8,749 nt of DNA from DHVE2 group archaeon (GTDB lineage: Archaea; Thermoplasmatota; Thermoplasmata; Thermoplasmatales; Aciduliprofundaceae). The notes under the pieces are model-generated. The model saw nothing but the letters and a program-made list of their open reading frames with translations. It did no database searches and was not told where the DNA came from. This document shows, piece by piece, positions 1 to 6,412 of the stretch; positions within the stretch are counted from its first letter, which is position 1, and every line of letters starts with the position of its first letter. The position numbers and the translations under genes were made by a program. The stretch covers positions 1-8,749 of the forward strand of contig JALSPD010000132.1 in NCBI GenBank assembly GCA_026986135.1. Direction: 5' to 3'.

Positions 1-375
1 TTGAGTTACCCATCTGGTAGGGACTATGCTGTTTTTGAAATACTCAATGGAAAAATCCTTGAATACAAGATTGTCCCTGAAGGAGGATGCCAGATCAGGG
101 TTGAATGTGAGATCAACAGCATGCATAACTTCCTTTTCACTTCTTGAGAAGGATATATAAGTGGTCCCCTCAGGGATATATATATCCGGAGAATCTTCAA
201 TCATAAACTCCCTGAAATGCTTGTCCTTTCTTGCAAGGGAAAGTTTTGCCGCAGAAGTGTATGAGAATTCTCTGTTTCCGGCTCCAGGTTCTCCAGCAAG
301 AATTATGACTGATCCAGAGGGAACCCCGCCTCCAACTATGTTGTCAAATGCTGATACAGATGTGGGTACCTTCAT
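1..375 (-). CDS. KaiC/RadA-like P-loop protein with altered Walker A (partial, C-terminus beyond left edge)
   Basis: The reading frame runs leftward from an ATG at 375-373 to base 1 without a stop, giving the first 125 residues. The start MKVPTSVSAFDNIVGGGVPS is the usual opening of the KaiC/RAD55/RadA group, where a target strand leads into the P-loop. The P-loop, residues 28-35, reads GEPGAGNR, so the invariant Lys and Ser/Thr of GxxGxGK[ST] are Asn34 and Arg35, followed by EF. Later segments YISFSRSEKEV (73-83) and DFSIEYFKNSIVP (107-119) resemble, from memory, archaeal RecA-superfamily proteins often labelled HTR-like, in which a non-Lys P-loop followed by REF is common. If so, the change is a family trait and not decay, and the protein may bind nucleotide weakly or act as a non-catalytic regulator. 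Cellular role unknown. The gene lies 66 bp downstream of the PEP carboxykinase on the same strand but has its own TATA box. Family membership is fairly secure; function is not. Confidence 0.8.
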   Translation of the reverse strand, partial: MKVPTSVSAFDNIVGGGVPSGSVIILAGEPGAGNREFSYTSAAKLSLARKDKHFREFMIEDSPDIYIPEGTTYISFSRSEKEVMHAVDLTFNPDLASSFRDNLVFKDFSIEYFKNSIVPTRWVTQ

Positions 376-398
376 CCACCCAAAAATGGCAACAACGC

Positions 399-406
399 AT
401 TTAAAT
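399..406 (-). promoter_or_regulatory. TATA box of the KaiC-like gene
   Basis: The element ATTTAAAT is centred about 27 bp upstream of the ATG at 375 on the minus strand. Archaeal transcription usually begins about 25 bp downstream of the TATA centre, so the predicted start falls at or next to the ATG. That suggests a leaderless or nearly leaderless mRNA. The bases just before the ATG (GGGTGG) leave no room for a normally spaced Shine-Dalgarno site. Confidence 0.55.
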
Positions 407-407
407 T

Positions 408-436
408 ATTCGCACGAATGTAAAATTCTTATGAAT
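408..436. repeat. Two ATTC-N4-GAAT dyads upstream of the KaiC-like promoter
   Basis: Two 12-bp inverted repeats lie in the gap between the carboxykinase stop and the TATA box of the KaiC-like gene. One is ATTCGCACGAAT (408-419, arms of 5 bp) and the other is ATTCTTATGAAT (425-436, arms of 4 bp). Their centres are 17 bp apart. The first directly abuts the TATA box on its upstream (BRE) side. They could be a tandem regulator site or weak hairpins at the 3' end of the carboxykinase message. The gap is A/T-rich, so chance cannot be excluded. Confidence 0.4.
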
Positions 437-441
437 AAAAT

Positions 442-2310
442 TTAGGATGTGTAAAATTTGAAAGGAGAGATATAGTCTCCAAATCTCTTTCTTGCCTCTT
501 TTAGTCTCATCTCCTCAGCGTCAAGCTGCTTGAATACCTCCTCTGGAATACCGTACATCTCGCTGTAGATTTTCCTTATTCTCTCTATTTTTTCCAGGAG
601 TTTGGGCACCCGTATTGTGAACTGCTTTTCGTAATCTTCTCTGGTGTACTCCCTGTCAAACACTTCCCTGAAAAGTTTAGCAAGGTCCTCGTATTTGGGT
701 ATATATCCTATAGGTGTTTCAATGGCCTCAACCTCTCCATGCACTCTGAGATCCATCCATTTCAGCCAGATCTTTTTGTCAAGCTTAGAATTGAGAAAGT
801 TCCCGTTTTCGTCTCTGAGGAAGTAATTCACAGCGAATATCTTTGGTGGATTTTTGAGTTTTCTTCCGAATTCCAGGTAGTTTCTTAGGTAGTCTCCAAT
901 ATGGACAGAGAGGAAATCCAGAATTGACATGATGTTGTATTTTCTAACACCTTCCTTGCCGAGGGTTGCGGCTGTGGTCTCAGACTCAATGGATGCACCT
1001 TTCATAACAACTCCGTGAGTCCAGTCAAAGGCCTCACACACAGGGGGCCATGTGTCGGAATCTCTACCACCGTAGATCATTCCAGAGAGTTTAACACCAT
1101 CCTTTGCATTAAGTGCATCTCTGTCAAGGTTTGGGAAGTATTCAAGTCTCGCTGTAAATCTTGCGTTTTTATGGCTCGGTGGAATCTCATTTCCATCCTT
1201 GTCCTTTTTGCCGCACCACCATTTTCCGCTGTGATTTTCCCCTTCGCATGGTATTTCCTCACCCATGCCGTTCCAGTAAGGTCTTCCTTCATGGACAAGA
1301 ACATTTGAAAATATAATCTCCTTTGGAGAGTGAAGCACCTCCCAGATGTATGGATCATCTTCCTTATTAACTCCCTGTATTATTCCGAATACGCCATTTT
1401 CCACATTAACAGCCCGTGCTTCTCCATTTATGTTCTTTATGAATGAGAGGTCATCTCCCACAAGCCTCTCACCCACAAGCATGCATGTACTTGTCTTACC
1501 GCACATGCTTGGAAATGCACCTGTGAAGTAAGATACCCTGCCATCTGGGCCGTTTACACCCATAAGAAACATGTGCTCGCTTAGCCATCCTTCTTTTAGG
1601 GCCTTGTATATTGTCAATCTGAATGCTGGTTTTTTTAGACCTATTGTGTTCCCAGCGTACTGGGTGTTTACAGCATATGCGACGTTTCCCTCAAGATCAA
1701 TCATCACCCTTCTTTTTTCAAGGTTTTTGCTTGTTTTCCTCTCATCAAGCTCGCCTTCAGAGTGCACAAATTTCATAAAATCAATATTGGGATTTCTTAC
1801 AAACACATCATAGGCCTTGCGGTATAGCATAAGCTCGCTGTGGGCCACATATGCTGAGTCAGTGATCTGCACCGCAGGAATCATGAACGGTGAATCCTTT
1901 GGACCAAGGGAGAAGAATAGTATGAACATCTCCTTACCCTTCATGGAATCAATGAGCAGATCGTGGATTTCCTTAAGACCCGTATCTCGCTTCATGGTTC
2001 GTATGTATGGCAGTTTCTCCCCTTCTGGGGTAAGTACATATGTGTGCTCCTTGTCCCTTGCCTGATCGTAGTAATTATCAAAATGAACTGTATGTCCTGG
2101 TGTTATGAGAAGACGTTCCTCACCGTACATTATGGCCCTGTTGCGCACATATACTTCATCATCATCGCTGTCTGTTACCACAAAAACCCGTGAAGGATTG
2201 CATACCTCTATGTATTTCTCCAGGAATTCATGCAGGGCTTCATTCTCAATTTTCTCAATCTTCTTGAACTGATCCTCATCCAGCCTTTCTTTTAGATATT
2301 TTAGCGGCAT
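442..2310 (-). CDS. pckG: Phosphoenolpyruvate carboxykinase (GTP)
   Basis: A cytosolic enzyme that converts oxaloacetate and GTP to phosphoenolpyruvate, GDP and CO2, the first committed step of gluconeogenesis. At 622 residues it is full length for the GTP-type family. Diagnostic segments appear in order: SLGPKDSP (134-141) and the following ITDSAYV (149-155) in the N-terminal half; the P-loop GAFPSMCGKTS (264-274) with hyper-reactive Cys270 and Lys272; the metal-binding GDDLSF (285-290); IYGGRDSDTWPPV (412-424); THGVVMKGASIESETTAA (431-448); and the C-terminal FGRKL...PPKIFAVNYFLRD (481-500) of the guanine-nucleotide region. The Cys in the P-loop and the overall layout separate it from ATP-type enzymes. 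Start chosen: the ATG at 2310 has GGTGAT (2320-2315) four bases upstream and a TATA element at 2345-2355. It is divergent from CDP-archaeol synthase. All key motifs look intact, so I expect an active enzyme. Confidence 0.97.
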   Translation of the reverse strand: MPLKYLKERLDEDQFKKIEKIENEALHEFLEKYIEVCNPSRVFVVTDSDDDEVYVRNRAIMYGEERLLITPGHTVHFDNYYDQARDKEHTYVLTPEGEKLPYIRTMKRDTGLKEIHDLLIDSMKGKEMFILFFSLGPKDSPFMIPAVQITDSAYVAHSELMLYRKAYDVFVRNPNIDFMKFVHSEGELDERKTSKNLEKRRVMIDLEGNVAYAVNTQYAGNTIGLKKPAFRLTIYKALKEGWLSEHMFLMGVNGPDGRVSYFTGAFPSMCGKTSTCMLVGERLVGDDLSFIKNINGEARAVNVENGVFGIIQGVNKEDDPYIWEVLHSPKEIIFSNVLVHEGRPYWNGMGEEIPCEGENHSGKWWCGKKDKDGNEIPPSHKNARFTARLEYFPNLDRDALNAKDGVKLSGMIYGGRDSDTWPPVCEAFDWTHGVVMKGASIESETTAATLGKEGVRKYNIMSILDFLSVHIGDYLRNYLEFGRKLKNPPKIFAVNYFLRDENGNFLNSKLDKKIWLKWMDLRVHGEVEAIETPIGYIPKYEDLAKLFREVFDREYTREDYEKQFTIRVPKLLEKIERIRKIYSEMYGIPEEVFKQLDAEEMRLKEARKRFGDYISPFKFYTS

Positions 2311-2344
2311 CTAAATCACCAGGGAGGGCATGCGATTTTTCACT

Positions 2345-2355
2345 AAAAATATTTT
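2345..2355. promoter_or_regulatory. Symmetric TATA element between pckG and carS
   Basis: AAAAATATTTT contains the perfect palindrome AAAATATTTT (2346-2355). For the minus strand it places a transcript start near 2324, giving the carboxykinase a leader of about 14 nt with GGTGAT inside it. For the plus strand it places a start near 2376, about 29 nt before the chosen carS ATG at 2405. It may serve one or both genes. Use for pckG is the better supported of the two. Confidence 0.5.
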
Positions 2356-2404
2356 GATGGTTTCCCATGGAAAGAATTATTTTCCACGAGGAAATATCCG
2401 ATTG

Positions 2405-2968
2405 ATGCTGTATATAGTTGAGTCCATGGTGGTCACTCTCTGGCTCATGCTTCCCATATATCTGCCAAATCCTGGAGCGGTGATGTTCGGTGGCGGAATG
2501 CCTATGGATTTTGGGAAGATGATGCCCGATGGAAGGAGAATACTTGGCAAGAGCAAAACATGGCGTGGTTTTATTGGCGGCTCTTTATTTGGATTCACTG
2601 TGGGTATTATTCAGAATTTTCTGGCTTTTTACCTTCCAGATGCGTGGTTCCCTCCTTTTTCGCGCAACTGGTATATAGCCATTCCTCTCCTTCTAACAAT
2701 GTCATTTTCTTCACTTCTCGGGGATGCTTTGGGATCTTTCATAAAGAGAAGGCTGGGTATTGAAAGTGGAGGTCGTGCGTTCCTTCTTGATCAGTTGCCC
2801 TTTGTGATTGTTTCCTGGTTTTTCCTGTACATGCTTTTCCCTGGGTGGTTTATTGAACATTTCTGGAACTGGATCTCTGTCACAACAGTGTTCATTCTAA
2901 CCCCCTTAATTCACCGTGCAGTAAATATTGCCGCTTATCGTCTTGGATACAAGGATGTGCCCTGGTAA
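2405..2968 (+). CDS. carS: CDP-archaeol synthase (CarS)
   Basis: A membrane enzyme that transfers CMP from CTP to 2,3-bis-O-geranylgeranylglyceryl phosphate, making CDP-archaeol for archaeal polar lipids. From the chosen start the protein has 187 residues, the usual family size. Family marks are DGRRILGKSKTWRG (residues 42-55), GDALGSFIKRRLG (106-118), LLDQLPF (127-133) and the C-terminal LGYKDVPW (180-187). About five hydrophobic membrane segments are visible, near 7-25, 56-77, 90-105, 132-147 and 155-172. The frame is open upstream to an ATG at 2330, which would add 25 residues. I prefer ATG 2405 because the family starts just before the first membrane segment, because the extra residues look unlike it, and because the divergent TATA element would otherwise be coding. 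A GAGGA (2388-2392) lies 12 bases before the chosen ATG. Function is secure; the start is moderately so. Confidence 0.93.
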   Translation: MLYIVESMVVTLWLMLPIYLPNPGAVMFGGGMPMDFGKMMPDGRRILGKSKTWRGFIGGSLFGFTVGIIQNFLAFYLPDAWFPPFSRNWYIAIPLLLTMSFSSLLGDALGSFIKRRLGIESGGRAFLLDQLPFVIVSWFFLYMLFPGWFIEHFWNWISVTTVFILTPLIHRAVNIAAYRLGYKDVPW

Positions 2969-2975
2969 TCTTGGA

Positions 2976-2988
2976 AATATTTTATTAA
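2976..2988 (+). terminator. A/T-rich stretch after carS, possible terminator
   Basis: A T-rich run (AATATTTTATTAA) begins about 7 bases after the carS stop and precedes the next TATA box. Archaeal termination often needs only a T-rich tract, but the longest T run here is four, so the support is weak. Confidence 0.25.
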
Positions 2989-3000
2989 TGTACCAAAAAT

Positions 3001-3036
3001 CTTAAATGCCCTTACCGTGATACTCACTACGGTGAT
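3001..3036 (+). promoter_or_regulatory. Promoter and ribosome binding site of the surface-protein gene
   Basis: A TATA-like CTTAAAT (3001-3007) predicts a transcript start near 3029. The strong ribosome binding site GGTGAT (3031-3036) sits five bases before the ATG at 3042. The leader would be only about 12 nt, with the binding site near the 5' end of the mRNA. This matches the layout at the carboxykinase and CBS genes. Confidence 0.6.
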
Positions 3037-3041
3037 AAAAC

Positions 3042-5507
3042 ATGAGGAGCTGGATAGTGTTGGTGGCAGTTCTTGTGGTTCTTAGCGGTTTCTCAGTGAT
3101 GGGTAGCAGTCTCTCTCCAAAGGCTGGAGAAGTTTTGCACACGGACAAGTCTGTTTATGTTATCGGGGAAAGAATGAAGGTCAGTGTTCATGGTGAGAAC
3201 AGTACAGTTTATATTCTGAGGGTTGATAATTTCTGGATTGATACTTTCACCACAAATTCCACAGGTTATTATACAGGGTATTACGATGTGCTTCCAGGTA
3301 ATCATCTTGGCGTTGGTACCCATGAGATAGAGCTTGAATTAAGGGGCAACATAGTGGCCAAGAAGAGCATTGAGGTTCGCGAGGGGCTTCAGCTCTGGCC
3401 AAGCGATTACACTCATTCCACGGACACTTACCTGAGTGGAGAGACCATGTGGGTTAAGCTAATGGCGGAGAGCAACAGGGAGTACAAGGTGAATATAACA
3501 AACAGCAGTGGGGCTTTGATCTATCCCAGCAGCGGGGCAATCTCGGTTACCACTGATGATGAGGGCATGGCCACATTCAGCATTAAACTTGATTTCGGTG
3601 ACGATGATTACAGTATCAATCTCTACAATGGCACAAATTACATTCAGAGCAGGAATTTTGAGATAAGAAGTGTTGAAGTTAGCGTTACTCTGGATAAGGG
3701 AACTTTTGGGGTTTATCTTCTCTCTGAGAAAATCCATGCCTATGTTACTGTTTACTGGTTGAAGAGCAGAACTCCAATAAAAAATGCTCAGTACAAGTGG
3801 TGGATAGTTGATGCATCCAATTCCAGCATAACCTTTGGCCCGTACATGGGTAGTGGGAACGAATTTGACACATACACCCTTAAGAATTACGAGACAGGGA
3901 CTGGAGATGTCATTGAAAGTGGAAAGATGTATTTCCTGAAGGTTGAATACATGAATACTAATGCCACGGGAAGGCATTACGATGAAACATCTGTTTTATT
4001 TTACACGGGATATCTTTCTGCTTCAATGGATATGAGTGCTCTTGACTCTTCAATTTCACCCGGCAAAAAGGCTCTTATCACAATAAGCACTTATGCATCT
4101 TCTGGTGGTTTGAATTCACCGCTGGGCAACGTGCATGTTGATTACATAAACATAACTATTACGAAGTACTGGAATGTTCTTTGGTATCACAATTACACGG
4201 ACTATGGTTACACAGACATAGCGGGTAAGGCCTACATGATCTGGGATATTCCGGATGTAGAAGATGGCTCAATGATCAACATCACTGCAAGGGTAACCAT
4301 CTATGGGGAGCATTACACTGTATATTACACCACACATGTGATACCTGCGGTAGGTTTCAAGATAAACCTTGATAGAAAGAACTATCTTGCAGGAGACACC
4401 ATGTCCATTTATCTCCATGCTACTGCCCCCTCTGGAATTGAGGTCACAGGTTATAGTATCTGGATAACCGCACAGAGAAGGGTGCTTTATTACACCACAA
4501 CATCCGATGATACCGTCACTTACACCCTCCCTACAAATTTCTCAGGTACAGTTAAAGTAATGGCCATAGCGTACTTCTCAGACGGGGATGTGATGAGCGA
4601 TCATAAATATGCGAATGTATACTATGGCTACATTTATCTAAGTGCATCTCAGACTTACTTCTTCAAGGCGGGAGATGAGATCACAATATATACAGATTTC
4701 AGCAGCCACATAATGCATCCAGCAACTCTGCTTTACAAGATAATGGATGACAGGGACACCGTTATAATGGAGATGAATGCCTCACTTGACAAGTTCACAT
4801 TCAGGGTTCCTGATGGCGATTCTGAGTACTACAAGATAACTGCAGAGGCTACTGATGGGAGCTATTTCGCAGCAAACACTCTGACAATATATCGCTTTGA
4901 GGGATACGAATTGAATGTGCACATGGTTAGTAAATCAAGGTACCAGAGTATGGTATTTGAGCCCGGGGAGACAATAAAGATTGCCTACAACATAACGAAG
5001 TATGGAGAATTTGAGCCCCATGTCATAGTGCTTCACTGGACGATTCTCAATACCAATTACCACTGGGAGAAGGTTCTGAGTCCAGACGAAATGAGTGGTA
5101 CCGTTGATATAAAACTGCCTGGAGATCTTCGTGGTGGCTATGCGCTTGAGTTCTGGGTAACTGATGCGGATGATCATGACACAACATTCTCAGTGCTCAC
5201 AGTGAATGTGGAGAAGGGTTCTTGGGCCATGCAGGACATTGCGGGTATGCCGCTGCTCTCTCTGATAAACCTGGTACTGGTTATTGTTGCCATAGTAATT
5301 GGTGTGATAGCTATCCTTATGCTTCGGGGTGGGAAGGGCACCAAAATAATCCCGGAGATTCCAAAGAAAACCAAGAAAAAAGGTGCTCCAAAACCTTATT
5401 CTCCAGAGGGTAAAACAGAGGAAGAACCTTCAGGAGAGGCGCCACCCAGTAAAGAGGAATCACCCGCCCCCAATACTGAGGACATTGAAGAAATCGGGGA
5501 GCTTTAA
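3042..5507 (+). CDS. Large cell-surface protein with tandem Ig/MG-like domains and a C-terminal membrane anchor
   Basis: I do not recognise a named family. The 821 residues begin with a Sec signal peptide (basic MRSW, hydrophobic core 5-19, likely cleavage near 22-24). One membrane helix (about 738-761) follows, then a positive stop-transfer stretch RGGKGTK...KKTKKK (762-780), then a Pro/Glu/Lys-rich tail to 821. This gives an outside N-terminus and a short cytoplasmic tail. The ectodomain is beta-rich, full of Tyr and Thr, and has no Cys at all, so there is no lipobox or disulfide. A recurring strand-turn motif of the type [YF]xxG[DE]xxxhxh occurs near residues 39, 130, 226, 338, 448, 541 and 639. 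That suggests about seven domains of 91-112 residues, like the MG2 or Ig-like domains of alpha-2-macroglobulin relatives. No thioester motif is present. There are 13 N-glycosylation sequons, all between 53 and 650. It could be an S-layer-type or adhesion protein. It is transcribed alone. Confidence 0.85.
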   Translation: MRSWIVLVAVLVVLSGFSVMGSSLSPKAGEVLHTDKSVYVIGERMKVSVHGENSTVYILRVDNFWIDTFTTNSTGYYTGYYDVLPGNHLGVGTHEIELELRGNIVAKKSIEVREGLQLWPSDYTHSTDTYLSGETMWVKLMAESNREYKVNITNSSGALIYPSSGAISVTTDDEGMATFSIKLDFGDDDYSINLYNGTNYIQSRNFEIRSVEVSVTLDKGTFGVYLLSEKIHAYVTVYWLKSRTPIKNAQYKWWIVDASNSSITFGPYMGSGNEFDTYTLKNYETGTGDVIESGKMYFLKVEYMNTNATGRHYDETSVLFYTGYLSASMDMSALDSSISPGKKALITISTYASSGGLNSPLGNVHVDYINITITKYWNVLWYHNYTDYGYTDIAGKAYMIWDIPDVEDGSMINITARVTIYGEHYTVYYTTHVIPAVGFKINLDRKNYLAGDTMSIYLHATAPSGIEVTGYSIWITAQRRVLYYTTTSDDTVTYTLPTNFSGTVKVMAIAYFSDGDVMSDHKYANVYYGYIYLSASQTYFFKAGDEITIYTDFSSHIMHPATLLYKIMDDRDTVIMEMNASLDKFTFRVPDGDSEYYKITAEATDGSYFAANTLTIYRFEGYELNVHMVSKSRYQSMVFEPGETIKIAYNITKYGEFEPHVIVLHWTILNTNYHWEKVLSPDEMSGTVDIKLPGDLRGGYALEFWVTDADDHDTTFSVLTVNVEKGSWAMQDIAGMPLLSLINLVLVIVAIVIGVIAILMLRGGKGTKIIPEIPKKTKKKGAPKPYSPEGKTEEEPSGEAPPSKEESPAPNTEDIEEIGEL

Positions 5508-5517
5508 AACACAAGGA

Positions 5518-5524
5518 TTATATA
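5518..5524 (+). promoter_or_regulatory. TATA box of the CBS-glyS-PP-loop operon
   Basis: TTATATA is centred 37 bp before the ATG at 5558 and predicts a transcript start near 5547. GGTG (5547-5550) followed by TGAT would act as the ribosome binding site, seven bases before the ATG. The leader is again about 11 nt. This is the only clear promoter for the three-gene cluster that follows, because the later gene junctions overlap. Confidence 0.65.
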
Positions 5525-5526
5525 CC

Positions 5527-5539
5527 TTCTCTTTTTTTT
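5527..5539 (+). terminator. T-rich terminator after the surface-protein gene
   Basis: TTCTC followed by a run of eight T (5532-5539) lies 20-30 bases after the surface-protein stop, with no strong hairpin. This fits the hairpin-independent T-tract termination typical of archaea. It lies between the next TATA box and its predicted start site, so it would stop upstream transcripts without affecting the new one. Confidence 0.6.
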
Positions 5540-5557
5540 GGTGCTGGGTGTGATTGA

Positions 5558-6412
5558 ATGGAAACCGTGCGAGACATTATGACGGAGAATCCAATAACGC
5601 TGGTTGCTCCCGCGACAAGGAGGGACGTTCTGAAAAAACTGGTGAAGCATAACATAACAGGGATGCCCGTAGTTGATAAGGAAGGAAAGCTTTTGGGCAT
5701 GGTCTCGCGCAGGGATATATTTGAGAATCCGGATGAGGAGCAGCTTGCAATACTTATGCGTACAGATGTGCCCACGGTGCGGGTGGATGACAGCATAGAG
5801 CATGCTGCAACTGTGATGATGCGGTACAATCGGCGCCACCTGGTTGTGGTTGATGGGGAGAACCGCGTTATCGGGATAATCACACCTCAGGATTTCCTTA
5901 AGGTGATAGTTAAAAGAAGAATCAACATTCCCGTTGAAGAGTTTATAACCAAGCCCTGTTTTATAATTCACAAATGCACACCTCTTCCTGTGGTTTTCCG
6001 TGCCATGACCCTTACCTCTCTGCCTGCATTTCCAGTGGTTGATGATGAAGCGAATCTGGTGGGTATTGTAACAGATCGCGATCTCTTTGATAGGGTGGAG
6101 ATTGATAAGAGTATGGCCATATCTGAACTTGGACTCGGGGATGACGAGGATGCGTGGAACTGGGAAGGTTTGAGGAACGTTATGAAACTGTTTTATATGG
6201 TGGAAAAGGTAAATCTTCCAAAAATCCCTGTGGAGGAAGTGATGATTCGTGATCCCACCACTGTATTCTCCAAGAGCCCCGTTTGGGAGGCAGCTAAGAT
6301 AATGAGGAAGCACAATTTCTCACAGCTTCCTGTGCGTGATCTTCATGATAAGCTACGTGCGATGATATTTGATATTGATCTTGTTGCCGCACTGGTGGGT
6401 GTGGAGGAATGA
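5558..6412 (+). CDS. Four-CBS-domain protein (two Bateman modules)
   Basis: A stand-alone 284-residue cytosolic CBS protein with no enzymatic or DNA-binding domain attached. CBS domains lie at about 7-57, 66-118, 127-178 and 227-278. Each has the [ML]xxxxxxxxPVVD...GhhoxxDh pattern, seen as GMVSRRDIF (47-55), GIITPQDFL (106-114) and GIVTDRDLF (169-177). CBS pairs generally bind adenine nucleotides such as AMP, ADP, ATP or SAM. The fourth domain is odd: it reads RAMIFDIDLV (267-276), losing the Gly, the Thr/Ser and the Arg of the nucleotide-contacting strand. A longer acidic linker (179-226, including GDDEDAWNWEG) separates domains 3 and 4. The first gene of an operon, it overlaps glycyl-tRNA synthetase by four bases, so a role in sensing energy state for translation or for the downstream PP-loop protein is possible. 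That role is inference from position only. Ligand and target are unknown. Confidence 0.92.
   Translation: METVRDIMTENPITLVAPATRRDVLKKLVKHNITGMPVVDKEGKLLGMVSRRDIFENPDEEQLAILMRTDVPTVRVDDSIEHAATVMMRYNRRHLVVVDGENRVIGIITPQDFLKVIVKRRINIPVEEFITKPCFIIHKCTPLPVVFRAMTLTSLPAFPVVDDEANLVGIVTDRDLFDRVEIDKSMAISELGLGDDEDAWNWEGLRNVMKLFYMVEKVNLPKIPVEEVMIRDPTTVFSKSPVWEAAKIMRKHNFSQLPVRDLHDKLRAMIFDIDLVAALVGVEE

Noticed and set aside
161..445. A 94-codon plus-strand frame at the left edge
   Set aside because: It overlaps the KaiC-like gene on the other strand, whose translation has clear family motifs. The plus-strand product has none.
3024..3035. TCAC-TACG-GTGA hairpin with a UNCG-type loop covering the ribosome binding site of the surface-protein gene
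   Set aside because: The predicted transcript start near 3029 lies inside the structure, so the left arm would not be in the mRNA and it cannot act as an RNA switch unless a longer transcript exists.
2969..3041. Intergenic gap checked for a tRNA or small RNA
   Set aside because: No cloverleaf, C/D box or other RNA signature. The sequence is accounted for by an A/T-rich stretch, a TATA box and a ribosome binding site.
3459..3977. A 172-codon minus-strand frame inside the surface-protein gene
   Set aside because: Low-complexity composition with no recognisable domain, and fully embedded in a gene with signal peptide, repeats and anchor. Treated as a shadow frame.
5504..6313. A 269-residue open frame on the minus strand opposite the CBS gene
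   Set aside because: Its translation is rich in His, Cys and Pro without domain motifs. It has no plausible promoter and lies wholly against a well-supported CBS gene, so it is an antisense shadow of that gene's codon bias.
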